Assembly: GCF_000304475.1 (NCBI RefSeq)
Contig: NC_018949.1
Location: 372,001 to 436,000, forward strand
DNA: 64,000 nucleotides
Direction: 5' to 3'
Origin: Kazachstania africana CBS 2517
Lineage: Eukaryota; Ascomycota; Saccharomycetes; Saccharomycetales; Saccharomycetaceae
The position numbers and the translations under genes are program-made. Numbering within the stretch: the first letter of the stretch is position 1; each line of letters opens with the position of its first letter. Below, in pieces: positions 55,600 through 64,000 of this stretch. The notes under the pieces were generated by a model, which worked only from the letters and a program-made list of their open reading frames with translations, had not been told where the DNA came from and did no database searches.

Positions 55600-56727
55600 A
55601 TGTCAGTACCAAAAACTATGAAAGCTGTTTTTGTCGAGGCTGGAGATGAACCAGTCTTAAAATCAAATGTACCGTTACCAAAAGTAAAGGACGGTCATCT
55701 TTTATTGAAGACCAAGGCCGCAGCCGGTAATCCAACTGACTGGAAACATGTTGTGCACAAAATGGGCGGTGTGAATTGTGTATTAGGTTGCGACGTTGCA
55801 GGTGAAATTGTCCAATTGGGTCCAAATGTCGATGAAAAGAAGTTCCGCGTTGGCGACAACGTCTATGGTTTCATTCACGGCGCATCAGCAAATTGTCCAG
55901 AAAATGGTGCCTTTGCTGAATATGCTGTCTTAGATTCTAAGTTAGCTTTCAGAGCCCCAACCGATATTAGATTCAGTGGAAAAGAGAATATTCCGCCTGG
56001 TCCAATTACCACTTTTGAAGGGGCCGCGTCTATTCCATGCTCCTGGGGTACTGCTGGTGCCACCTTATTCCATCACTTCGACTTAAAGTACGATTGGTCT
56101 GAAGACAAGCCACAATACGATTTTCCTCTTTTGGTCTGGGGTGGTGCCACGGCGTTGGGTCAAGCTATTATCCAATTAGCAAAGAGATTCAACTGTTACA
56201 GTAAAATTATCACAGTTGCGTCCAAGAAACATGAAGCACAATTAAAGGCATACGGTGCTGACGAAGTATACGACTATCATGATGGAGATATTATCGAACA
56301 AATAAAAAACAAATACTGCAATATTAAACATCTATTGGATTGTGTTTCTTCCACTGAGACAATCCAACAGGTATATCAATGTTCCCCGGATAAAGAAGAA
56401 GCTATTGTGTTCAACTATATGAGTATGACTGAGAGTGTTATCAGACCAGAAATAAAAAAGAGTAATGTGAAAGTTGATCATACCGTGATTTACTTAGCAT
56501 TAGGCCTTGACATTGTCCTCTTTGGGAGCATTATTCCAGCTAACAAAAAATACAGGGACGACTCTGTTAAGTTTGTCGAGGTTATTAATGAACTTTTCTT
56601 GAATGGTGAGTTCAAACATGTTCCAGTCAAAGTTTACAAAAATGGTTTGGCTAGTACTTTAGAAATGACAGATGATATCAAAAATGGTAGAAATTCTGGT
56701 GAAAAACTAGTAGCTATATTTAATTAG
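55600..56727 (+). CDS. Zinc-free MDR reductase, YNL134C type (copy a)
   Basis: The 375-residue protein belongs to the medium-chain dehydrogenase/reductase superfamily, quinone-reductase/enoyl-reductase-like branch. The GroES-like N-terminal half has AAAGNPTDWKHV (about 40-51) and LGCDVAGEIVQLGPNVD. The Rossmann half has WGGATALGQAIIQLAKR (about 183-199), VASKKHEAQLKAYGADEV and NGRNSGEKLV at the end. The catalytic-zinc ligands of alcohol dehydrogenases are absent. S. cerevisiae YNL134C reduces toxic aldehydes such as furfural with NADH/NADPH. This is the first of three tandem copies and shares derived residues with copy b (IPCSW, TLFHHF, KYDWSEDKPQY) against copy c and the S. cerevisiae protein. 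Codon bias is weaker than in b and c. Confidence 0.92.
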   Translation: MSVPKTMKAVFVEAGDEPVLKSNVPLPKVKDGHLLLKTKAAAGNPTDWKHVVHKMGGVNCVLGCDVAGEIVQLGPNVDEKKFRVGDNVYGFIHGASANCPENGAFAEYAVLDSKLAFRAPTDIRFSGKENIPPGPITTFEGAASIPCSWGTAGATLFHHFDLKYDWSEDKPQYDFPLLVWGGATALGQAIIQLAKRFNCYSKIITVASKKHEAQLKAYGADEVYDYHDGDIIEQIKNKYCNIKHLLDCVSSTETIQQVYQCSPDKEEAIVFNYMSMTESVIRPEIKKSNVKVDHTVIYLALGLDIVLFGSIIPANKKYRDDSVKFVEVINELFLNGEFKHVPVKVYKNGLASTLEMTDDIKNGRNSGEKLVAIFN

Positions 56728-57345
56728 ATAATATAATAGTTTATGTTTTACGTATGCAGCAATATTATCATCGCTATTTATTACACTCCGTTCCTCCAGA
56801 GCATAAGTCGAAAGAAATGAATCCCTTGTTCTATTATAGTAACCTTCGATCCACCTGTGGACATTATTTCCCATTAAATATTGCTACATGTACAAGTAAT
56901 ACCGATTAATTCGTTGGATCGAGATGCCTTGTCCTGTCTGTTTCCACGAATGATTATTTAAGAGACGCATCGCTTAGCTAAGAGGAAATCAAATTTTGAA
57001 CAGGTTTGTAAACGACCGTCGGCTCCGAACCGAACCGAAGAGTACAGGTAATAACGTAATATTTTGCTGGCAGATGGTTACCATATTAGAGTATCCCACT
57101 ACCCGCACGTTTGTTCTGTTGTCAATTACCTCATTGACTAATCCAGTACTTCCTTAATATTGATAGCACACCTTCGTGAACTACCTCTAAAATTCTATAT
57201 AAGAGGAATAGAAAAAACGACTTGATAAAGTATCACATCTTGTACATTTTATATTTTTTCATTTTAAAAAGACAATATTAATTAAACAACTATCAGTTTA
57301 AAACGACAACTAGATACTATACAATATCAAAAATAAATAACAGAA
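56728..57345. promoter_or_regulatory. Intergenic region between reductase copies a and b
   Basis: This 618-base region has a Yap1-like TGACTAA at 57135-57141 and a TATA element TATATAAG at 57196-57203, 143 bases before copy b. The AT-rich GTTTATGTTTT near 56741 is one mismatch from the origin consensus and is not enough for an origin call. No gene is visible. Confidence 0.5.
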
Positions 57346-58470
57346 ATGTCCTTACCCACTACTATAAGAGCTGTTAAAGTTGATGGTGACAAGGCAACCA
57401 TCAAGTCATCTATCCCTTTGCCAAGATTGGAAAATGGTTATCTTCTATTGAAGACAAAGGCTGTTGCTGGTAATCCAACTGATTGGAAGCATATTGAATA
57501 CAAATTAGGTACTGATCAAGCCACTCTCGGTTGTGATGTTGTCGGTGAAATTGTCAAATTTGGTCCTGATGTTGATCAAACTAAATTTCACATCGGTGAT
57601 ATCGTCTATGGTTTCATCCATGGTGCCTCTGCTAGAAGCCCAGATAACGGTGCCTTTGCTGAATATGTTGCCTTAGATTCTAAATTAGCTCTTCAAACTC
57701 CAAAGGGTATGACATTCAGTGGTAAGGAACACATCCCAGAAGGCCCAGTCACTACTTTTGAAGGTGCTGCCACCATTCCATGTTCTTGGTACACTGCTGG
57801 TGCCACTTTGTTCCATCACTTCAAGTTAAAGTACGATTGGTCTGAAGACAAGCCACAATACAATTTCCCACTCTTAATTTGGGGTGGTGCTACCGCTTTG
57901 GGACAGCCAATGATTCAATTAGCTAAGAAATTCCACGCTTACAGTAAAATCATTGCTGTCGCATCTAAGAAGCACGAAGCTCAATTAAAGGCTTACGGTG
58001 CCGATGCTGTCTTTGATTACCATGATAGCGATGTCATTGAACAAATCAAAGCTAAATACAACAATATCAGACACTTATATGACTGTGTTTCCAACTCAGA
58101 AACCATTCAACAGGTTTATCAATGTTCTTCCGACAAAGAAGATACTATTGTCTTCAACTTCACTGGTATGAACGAAAACACCATCAAGCCAGAATTAAGA
58201 AGATCAAACATTAAAGTTCAAGACACTATAATTTACGCAGCTTTAGGATATGATATCCCATTTGGCGGCTCTCTAATACCAGCTGATCAAGAATACAGAA
58301 ATAGTGTTGTAAAATTTGTTAGTATTGCAAACAAGCTTTTCTTGAACGGTGAATTGCGTCACATCCCAGTCAAGGTATACAAGAATGGCTTAGAAGGTAC
58401 TCTACAAATTACCGATGACATTAAGAATGGCAGGAACTCTGGTGAGAAATTAGTTGCCATCTTCGATTAA
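57346..58470 (+). CDS. Zinc-free MDR reductase, YNL134C type (copy b)
   Basis: The 374-residue paralog has the same architecture as its neighbours: AVAGNPTDWKHIEY, LGCDVVGEIVKFGPDVD, WGGATALGQPMIQLAKK and NGRNSGEKLVAIFD. Residues such as TIPCSWYTAGATLFHHF and KYDWSEDKPQY are shared with copy a and differ from copy c, so a and b appear to be sisters. Codon use is more biased to preferred yeast codons than in copy a, and a TATA box is present, which suggests inducible, potentially high expression. Function (NAD(P)H-dependent aldehyde or enone reduction) is inferred from YNL134C. A 36-base stretch (57826-57861) is identical to copy a. Confidence 0.92.
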   Translation: MSLPTTIRAVKVDGDKATIKSSIPLPRLENGYLLLKTKAVAGNPTDWKHIEYKLGTDQATLGCDVVGEIVKFGPDVDQTKFHIGDIVYGFIHGASARSPDNGAFAEYVALDSKLALQTPKGMTFSGKEHIPEGPVTTFEGAATIPCSWYTAGATLFHHFKLKYDWSEDKPQYNFPLLIWGGATALGQPMIQLAKKFHAYSKIIAVASKKHEAQLKAYGADAVFDYHDSDVIEQIKAKYNNIRHLYDCVSNSETIQQVYQCSSDKEDTIVFNFTGMNENTIKPELRRSNIKVQDTIIYAALGYDIPFGGSLIPADQEYRNSVVKFVSIANKLFLNGELRHIPVKVYKNGLEGTLQITDDIKNGRNSGEKLVAIFD

Positions 58471-59328
58471 TTTATTTTATACAGTATTTATAGTTTAAGA
58501 ATTTTTTTACTAAAGACTTTTTTCTGCCATCTGAATGATGTATTCAGCATAAAAAGTCCTAAAATAATTTTGTTAATTTATCTTTAGTTTCTTCATAAAC
58601 AAAGTACCCATCCCAATACTAATTGAAAAAAACCCAAGATTTTACTCGATACACTTTTAAAACGATGAAAAATTATCACTGGCATCAAAGCTGTGTCGCA
58701 AATGTCATACCAAGCTGAAAAGTCCATACAAAAGACCAATATGATCGACGTACGTGCCTATCTATATGCCCTACATACATTCCACTCACATGTACCAAAA
58801 ATGAGGCAAAAAAAGAACAGCACACACATGTGCATGTCTACTATTATCTAGCAGGTCAGTGCATTCACTACATGCTCAATTGACGTTAATTTCCACATGT
58901 TGTGGCATATGTGTTAATTCCAGCCCAGTTCCGTTTCCGTGCATCCGCTTCCGTTCAGCTGTATTGAAAAGTATAAATTGAACATGGAGAAACCAAGTTG
59001 AAATCAATCAGCATTTGCCCTATCTTTTCAGGCTCAAGTCACCTTCAAATAGTATATAAGTTGAATTGACATGATTCAACAGCCCAATTTAAGATATATA
59101 GGCTCTTTAGATGTATCGTTCCTAACAGTTCCACAACATTCCGCTTACTAAGTTTGTGAGGTGAAAAATTTCGAGGTAAGCCTTATTGAGGAAAAAAAGG
59201 ACGCCTGGCATCAAATCCTAAAAGTATATAAAGAGCTTTTCCCCTTCTTGGCTTTCTTTCCGTTTGATCTTTCTAACTCGAAAACAATTACTTAATTAAC
59301 ATACAGTGTTAACTTTACCTATTATAAC
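58471..59328. promoter_or_regulatory. Intergenic region between reductase copies b and c
   Basis: This 858-base region has repeated ACATGT/ACATGTG words (about 58788-58835 and 58893-58920) including a CACAT...ATGTG inverted pair around TGTGGCA (58911-58917), a Yap1-type TTACTAA (59145-59151), and a TATA box TATATAAA at 59225-59232, 97 bases before copy c. Yap1 control would suit a detoxifying reductase. No gene is visible. Confidence 0.55.
59145..59151 (+). promoter_or_regulatory. Yap1-type site TTACTAA upstream of reductase copy c
   Basis: Exact match to the Yap1 response element TTACTAA, 177 bases before the start codon and 74 bases before the TATA box. The spacing is favourable for an oxidative- or aldehyde-stress-induced promoter; a heptamer alone is weak evidence. 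Confidence 0.5.
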
Positions 59329-60453
59329 ATGTCTTTACCTACTACTATGAGAGCTGTCGTCATCGAAGGTGACAAACCTGTCGTGAAAACCGGTGTACCA
59401 TTACCAAAATTGGAAGATGGATTTGCTATGGTCAAGACAAAAGCTGTTGCTGGTAACCCAACTGATTGGAAACATATCCAATGGAAAATTGGTCCACAAG
59501 GTTCCATTCTTGGTTGTGATGTAGCTGGTGAAATTGTTCAATTAGGTCCAAACGTTGACGCTAAAGAGGTTAAAATCGGTGACAAGATCACTGGTTTTGT
59601 CCACGGTGCCTCTGTTAGATGTCCTACAAATGGTGCCTTCGCTGAATACGTTGCCGTCGATCTTGCTACTGCTTACAGATTGCCAAGTTCAACTGATATA
59701 AGTGGTAAAGACAATCTTCCAGAAGGTAAGGTTACTACTTACGAAGGTGCTGCCACTTTACCAGTCTCTTTATCCACTGCTGGTGTTGCTTTGTACCACA
59801 ATCTTGGCTTAAAGTTGGAATGGGAACCAGCTCAACCTCAAAAAAACCATCCAATTTTATTCTGGGGTGGTGCCACAGCTGTTGGTCAACCATTGATTCA
59901 ATTGGCCAAAAAATTACACGGTTACACTAAGATCATTGTTGTTGCTTCCAAAAAGCACGAAGCTCAATTAAAGGCCTACGGTGCTGATGAAATCTACGAC
60001 TACCATGATGCCGATGTTATTGAACAAATCACTTCTAAACATAAGAACATCCAACAGCTTGTCGACTGTGTTTCCAACCCTGAGACCATTCAACAAGTCT
60101 ACAAGTGTGCTGCCGCTGACCTACCAGCCACTGTATTACAACTAGTCACTTTCACCATTGAAAATATCAAACCTGAAGATAGAAGGGACAACGTCAAGAT
60201 CGACGGTACTTTGTTGTATTTAGCTGCTGGTCACGCCGTCCCATTCGGCTCAATGACCCTTCCACAAGACAAGAAATACAGAGAGGACGCCATCAAATTC
60301 ATTAGATTCATCAATCCAAAGGTAGCAAACGGTGAAATCCACCATATCCCAGTCAAAGTTTACAAAAACGGTTTAGACGGTGCTGTTCAACTTACCGATG
60401 ACATCAAGAACAATAGAAATTCTGGTGAAAAGCTTGTTGCCACTTTCCAATGA
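59329..60453 (+). CDS. Zinc-free MDR reductase, YNL134C ortholog (copy c)
   Basis: This 374-residue protein is the copy most like S. cerevisiae YNL134C. Shared features include TLPVSLSTAG, ILFWGGATAVGQPLIQLAKKL, DRRDNVKIDGTLLYL, VPFGSMTLP, and FINPKVANGEIHHIPVKVYK. It is a zinc-free medium-chain reductase expected to reduce aldehydes with NAD(P)H. Strong codon bias, a TATA box and a Yap1-type site suggest inducible high expression. It precedes FPR1 as YNL134C neighbours YNL135C in S. cerevisiae, so this copy probably kept the ancestral place while copies a and b arose by tandem duplication. Confidence 0.94.
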   Translation: MSLPTTMRAVVIEGDKPVVKTGVPLPKLEDGFAMVKTKAVAGNPTDWKHIQWKIGPQGSILGCDVAGEIVQLGPNVDAKEVKIGDKITGFVHGASVRCPTNGAFAEYVAVDLATAYRLPSSTDISGKDNLPEGKVTTYEGAATLPVSLSTAGVALYHNLGLKLEWEPAQPQKNHPILFWGGATAVGQPLIQLAKKLHGYTKIIVVASKKHEAQLKAYGADEIYDYHDADVIEQITSKHKNIQQLVDCVSNPETIQQVYKCAAADLPATVLQLVTFTIENIKPEDRRDNVKIDGTLLYLAAGHAVPFGSMTLPQDKKYREDAIKFIRFINPKVANGEIHHIPVKVYKNGLDGAVQLTDDIKNNRNSGEKLVATFQ

Positions 60454-60683
60454 ATTGGCCAACAAGACGAACGACCATATGTAAATTGCGATCTATATAG
60501 CGCTATACTAGATGTTGAAATGATGGAACTATCAAAGCTCCTATTACCCGTATAATTCTTGTAATAAATTTTCAGTTTTCTCGAGAACGAAGAAATAGAA
60601 AAAAAAAAAAAATGCCAATCTTGAGATGTTAATGCTTATTCATTATTTGGAAAGAAACTGCATACATAACATATTATACAGTA

Positions 60684-61028
60684 ATGTCTGAAGTCATTGA
60701 AGGCAACGTTAAGATTGACAGATTATCTCCAGGTGATGGTGCCAACTTCCCAAAGGTTGGTGATTTAGTTACCATTCACTACACCGGTACTTTAGAAAAC
60801 GGTCAAAAATTCGACTCTTCCTTAGACAGAGGCTCTCCATTCCAATGTACCATTGGTGTAGGTCATGTAATCAAGGGTTGGGATGCCGCCATTCCAAAAT
60901 TATCCGTTGGTGAAAAGGCTAGAATCACCATTCCAGGTGCTTACGCCTACGGTGAACGTGGTTTCCCAGGTTTAATCCCACCAATGGCCACTTTAATTTT
61001 CGACGTCGAATTATTAAAGATCAACTAA
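60684..61028 (+). CDS. FPR1: FKBP12 peptidyl-prolyl isomerase Fpr1
   Basis: The 114-residue cytosolic/nuclear peptidyl-prolyl cis-trans isomerase is the receptor for rapamycin and FK506; the Fpr1-rapamycin complex inhibits TORC1. The whole FKBP fold is present with [65 protein letters not shown]; the drug-pocket residues (Tyr, Phe, Asp, Trp, Tyr) are in their usual motifs. Length equals S. cerevisiae Fpr1 (114). Strong codon bias indicates high expression. Convergent with EAF7, 135 bases apart. Confidence 0.97.
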   Translation: MSEVIEGNVKIDRLSPGDGANFPKVGDLVTIHYTGTLENGQKFDSSLDRGSPFQCTIGVGHVIKGWDAAIPKLSVGEKARITIPGAYAYGERGFPGLIPPMATLIFDVELLKIN

Positions 61029-61163
61029 GCACCCATATATAGCTTGTATACTTTTTGAATTAAGAATCTGAACTCCTCTTTAATTTTTTTAAAAAAACAT
61101 CTATCGATTAATCGTAATCTTCATTAAAATGTACTATAATTTATATATCCTCTTTCCCATCCC

Positions 61164-62279
61164 TTACTTCTTGTTCCTCAATCTACTCGACACTCTTGTA
61201 GTGGGACGTGCAGCTTTTGGCGATTCAGGCTTTGGAGGCTTTTCCTGTTTACGTTTCTTTCTTTTTGGCGATGTCTCTGGTGTCTCTGTCTTAACATGGG
61301 AAGAATGTCTCGTTCGTGCGCCAATTGGTTCATTATCCTTCTGTGGAAGTTGACGTTTACCCTTTTGTTTTGGCTTCTCCTGTACTTCTTCGTTAATATC
61401 AGCCTGCTCTTCTTCGTCTACCTTCGTCTTTTTAGCTTTAGGCCTTCTTTTCTTTGGTATATTTTCTTCAAGTTCCACCGAACCATCTCTCTGTTCTTCT
61501 TGTTCTTCTTCCTCCTCTTCGCTATTTTCCTGAGGTTCCACCTCTTCATTATTCTCCTGAGGCTCTTCCTTATTCTCGTCTTTCAATTCAGTAGACTTCT
61601 CTCCTTCATCACTAGTATGCTCTTCCGGTGTAATTGATCTGTTTCTAGTAGATCTTCGTATACGTGGGGCAGATCTAGTCTTTCTTTGTACATTTCCATC
61701 TTCTATCCCTTCTTCCTCTTCCTTTTCTTCTTGTTTTTCTACAACTGCTTCTTCCTTCTTTGCTTCCAATGTCTCTTCTTTGTCATTTTCTTTCTTAGAT
61801 CCTTCACCAGTGTCCAACTTTTCTTGTTCCACCATCCCAGTAGAGGCAACTTCTTCAACTTCTTTCGAAGCCTCCGTAACCAGTTCCTCTTCTGACAGTT
61901 CTTCTTCCTCCTTTGCACCTGTTTTGGCATTCTCCAGTATCAATTCACCGTACTCATCCCATGGTAATGCAAAATCTTTCTTGTTGAAAACGTGAAGTTT
62001 ACTTATATCTTTGTTACTATTTTCCATTGCAGAGACTTCCAACTTATCAGCCTCCTCGAGATTGTAATACTGTCTCAGTTTCTGCCATATATCATCGGCA
62101 GTAAATGACTTGGTCTGAACATTCTCCTTCTGAAGCAACGTAACTGGATACTCTTCCGGATTGTTCATTCTAGTAACAATACACATCATATGAAAATGCT
62201 TATGCAACCCGGCGGGCTTAAACTCAGAAACCCATCTCAACAAACGTATTTCATCCACAACACTCCATTCAATCGTCAT
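61164..62279 (-). CDS. EAF7: NuA4 subunit Eaf7
   Basis: This 371-residue subunit of the NuA4 histone acetyltransferase (TINTIN module with Eaf3 and Eaf5) matches MRGBP/Eaf7 in its N terminus (about 1-125: WSVVDEIRLLRWVSEFKPAGLHKHF in overlapping motifs, and TADDIWQKLRQYYNLEEAD). The remainder is disordered with alternating acidic (Glu-rich) and basic stretches, ending in a very basic RVSSRLRNKK. S. cerevisiae Eaf7 has 425 residues. Position between FPR1 and NAM9 matches YNL136W. Many antisense frames over the Glu/Lys-rich part are artefacts. Confidence 0.92.
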   Translation of the reverse strand: MTIEWSVVDEIRLLRWVSEFKPAGLHKHFHMMCIVTRMNNPEEYPVTLLQKENVQTKSFTADDIWQKLRQYYNLEEADKLEVSAMENSNKDISKLHVFNKKDFALPWDEYGELILENAKTGAKEEEELSEEELVTEASKEVEEVASTGMVEQEKLDTGEGSKKENDKEETLEAKKEEAVVEKQEEKEEEEGIEDGNVQRKTRSAPRIRRSTRNRSITPEEHTSDEGEKSTELKDENKEEPQENNEEVEPQENSEEEEEEQEEQRDGSVELEENIPKKRRPKAKKTKVDEEEQADINEEVQEKPKQKGKRQLPQKDNEPIGARTRHSSHVKTETPETSPKRKKRKQEKPPKPESPKAARPTTRVSSRLRNKK

Positions 62280-62491
62280 AATGACTACACGCAGCTATCT
62301 TTTGCCAATTTGATTTGTTTGTTTCTTCTGCTCATCTAGCCTTGATTTTCCAATAAACATTCGGCGATATAGTAATATCATATTACAAGAAAGAAAAATA
62401 TTAGAAGCGATATCAACTAATGAAATATTGAAGAGTTACACTTCGATTTTTGGTAGTGGAAACTTTGTCAGGCCTATAAGAAGCAGGTGGT

Positions 62492-63934
62492 ATGCCCAAG
62501 AAAGCAATTCTATTAAAATCCTTGACTAGAGGTCGAATTCGTGCCTCTTTCAACAAATATAACCTATTTAATCTTTACAAAAAGGGTCAGATAGATTTCA
62601 AAACCAAGACGTTATATCAACAGAAGTGGCTGGCGAAGCAGGAAACGAGAGCGTATCATGGGGAATTTCTGACAGAAGGTAGATGGAATGCCATTTTTGA
62701 TTCAAAATTGGATTCTGTGGCTCAATTGGATGCATCATTACGTGGAGATCAAGAGAAGATAAAGGAGACACCGTACCTTCTACAAACCTTTGCCGCCCTT
62801 GAGAAGAGATTAGACTTTGCATTATTCCGTGCCATGTTTGCATCATCTGTAAGACAGGCGAGACAGTTTATCCTACATGGTAATGTAACGGTCAATAATA
62901 TTAGAATACGTCACCCAGGTTACATACTGAAACCTGGTGATATTTTCCATGTAAAACCTGACAAAGTGTTAGAAGCATTAGGTGCGAAAAAACCAAGTCT
63001 CAATGAAGCCATAAAAGTGGATAAGACACAGATTACTTTATGGAATAGATATGTGAAGAAAGTTAAGACTTCACCAAGAAGAGTCTGGGAAGATAAAATG
63101 GCTAAATATAGAAGTCTTCCAGATTCTAGTATTAAAAAACAATCCTTCTTAACTATGATCAAAGATTTCAATCGCAATCTGGATAAGAAACTACATGATG
63201 AGTTACGAGAATGCACCCCCATAAACCTACTAACAGAGATTTTGACAGTCGTTAAGGATACTCCAAATGATAACTACATTTTATCTGCAGATGATTTCAA
63301 AACTGTTGTAGATCGAAACGTGGGGTTATCTTCAAAAGCTTTCGCATGCTATAGCGATTTGGCCAAGTCAAACGTCATATCAAGACCTTTACTTCAAGAT
63401 CAAGATATGAATAAGCTAGCAAAGAGTTTGATGTCATTTACTCCTGAATTGAAACAGTTGTCCGATGGTGCTAAGATCTCAATTAGGTTGGGCATAAAAA
63501 AGCTTTCTGAGTTATCAAAAGAATATTCTGAATCTATTAGAAACCATTACGAAAATACAAAAATTGATACAAATTCTCACAACATTCCCTTCCATGAAGA
63601 TTGGCATAAAAATCTTAGGTACCACGACAAAGTTGATTTCGAGAAGATAAAGGAAAATGAAAAAGTTGCGGAAACTTCAATAAAATTACCATGGCAGAAC
63701 CATGCATATGGCCGCCAGTTACCAACAAAGCCATATTTTACCCCCTGGAAACCAAGACAATTTTTAGCTCCATTTGCAATTCTACCACATCATATTGAAG
63801 TATCATTCAAAACTTGTCATGGAATTTACCTCAGAGATCCCGTAGCAAGACCTGGCCATTCCGATGTCATTTCACCGTTTGGTTCCAATATTCATGAGCG
63901 TGCCTACATGTTTTACGTTAAGAGAGGCAAATAA
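62492..63934 (+). CDS. NAM9: Mitochondrial small-subunit ribosomal protein uS4m (Nam9)
   Basis: The 480-residue mitochondrial homolog of bacterial S4 is needed for mitoribosome small-subunit stability; mutations act as nonsense suppressors in S. cerevisiae. A basic N terminus (KAILLKSLTRGRIRASF) suits import. The S4 RNA-binding domain (about 113-155) has FRAMFASSVRQARQFILHGN followed by VNNIRIRHPGYILKPGDIF. A long fungal-specific C-terminal extension ends in FYVKRGK. S. cerevisiae Nam9 has 486 residues. It is divergent from EAF7 and carries a Puf3 site downstream. Confidence 0.95.
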   Translation: MPKKAILLKSLTRGRIRASFNKYNLFNLYKKGQIDFKTKTLYQQKWLAKQETRAYHGEFLTEGRWNAIFDSKLDSVAQLDASLRGDQEKIKETPYLLQTFAALEKRLDFALFRAMFASSVRQARQFILHGNVTVNNIRIRHPGYILKPGDIFHVKPDKVLEALGAKKPSLNEAIKVDKTQITLWNRYVKKVKTSPRRVWEDKMAKYRSLPDSSIKKQSFLTMIKDFNRNLDKKLHDELRECTPINLLTEILTVVKDTPNDNYILSADDFKTVVDRNVGLSSKAFACYSDLAKSNVISRPLLQDQDMNKLAKSLMSFTPELKQLSDGAKISIRLGIKKLSELSKEYSESIRNHYENTKIDTNSHNIPFHEDWHKNLRYHDKVDFEKIKENEKVAETSIKLPWQNHAYGRQLPTKPYFTPWKPRQFLAPFAILPHHIEVSFKTCHGIYLRDPVARPGHSDVISPFGSNIHERAYMFYVKRGK

Positions 63935-63977
63935 CTGAAGAAACTTTTCATTGTTTTTCTTTGCCAGTCATTATATT

Positions 63978-63987
63978 CGTGTATATA
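63978..63987 (+). promoter_or_regulatory. Puf3 site in NAM9 3' UTR
   Basis: CGTGTATATA matches CNUGUAHAUA exactly, 44 bases after the NAM9 stop codon, in sense orientation. It is the third such site next to a gene for a mitochondrial protein in this window. Confidence 0.7.
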
Positions 63988-64000
63988 TCAAAACGTTGTT

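Noticed and set aside
56735..56750. Replication origin consensus
   Set aside because: GTTTATGTTTT differs at one position from WTTTAYRTTTW and such near-matches are frequent in AT-rich yeast DNA.
61296..61895. Very hydrophobic open frames on the plus strand opposite EAF7
   Set aside because: Antisense of Glu/Lys-rich codons (GAA/AAG read as TTC/CTT) always gives Phe/Leu runs; no independent evidence.

Overview
The window is nuclear DNA of a budding yeast of the family Saccharomycetaceae. Nearly every gene has a recognisable Saccharomyces cerevisiae counterpart. The genes are dense and almost intronless, and the one protein-coding intron found (in CPT1/EPT1) has the yeast signals GTATGT and TACTAAC. 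Promoters carry yeast motifs (PAC/RRPE, Reb1, Gcn4, Cbf1, Tbf1-type) and poly(dA:dT) tracts. Gene order combines two S. cerevisiae segments that arose from the whole-genome duplication: chromosome XV (YOR096-YOR112) and chromosome XIV (YNL107, YNL118-YNL137), plus LSM12 from chromosome VIII. Many genes that an unduplicated ancestor should have here are missing (POL1, AVT4, MET4, OST2, DBP2, MLS1, FYV6). I infer a post-duplication species that sorted its duplicates differently from S. cerevisiae (Naumovozyma, Kazachstania or Nakaseomyces are candidates). The species cannot be fixed from the sequence alone.

Layout. 1-12.3 kb: 3' part of RPS7, a YOR097C-like small membrane protein, NUP1, KTR1, CRC1, RAS, PIN2, VAM3, a 1.6 kb gene-free stretch, RGS2. 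13-24 kb: LEU4/LEU9, an INP52/INP53 synaptojanin, YAF9, TFC7, a Maf-type nucleotide pyrophosphatase, CEX1. 24-34 kb: DCP2, NCS2, mitochondrial bL35m, NMA111, NAF1. 34.8-39.5 kb: two tandem ESBP6/MCH3-type monocarboxylate-porter-like genes. 39.8-54.2 kb: SPC98, FAR11, LSM12, TEP1, NRK1, CPT1/EPT1 (with a hidden first exon), TOM22, KRE33. 54.8 kb: an intron-containing tRNA-Phe(GAA). 55.6-60.5 kb: three tandem YNL134C-type zinc-free MDR reductases. 60.7-64 kb: FPR1, EAF7, NAM9.

Most genes are unrelated housekeeping loci. Several share regulatory marks: PAC/RRPE boxes near NCS2/bL35m, NAF1, KRE33, NMA111 and TFC7, and Puf3-type elements just downstream of three genes for mitochondrial proteins (bL35m, TOM22, NAM9). 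The lineage-specific parts are the ESBP6 duplication, the reductase triplication, a 9-residue repeat in the CEX1 tail, and several unexplained inverted-repeat clusters in promoters. I found no transposon, CRISPR array, centromere, or cluster that looks like a wholly new system.
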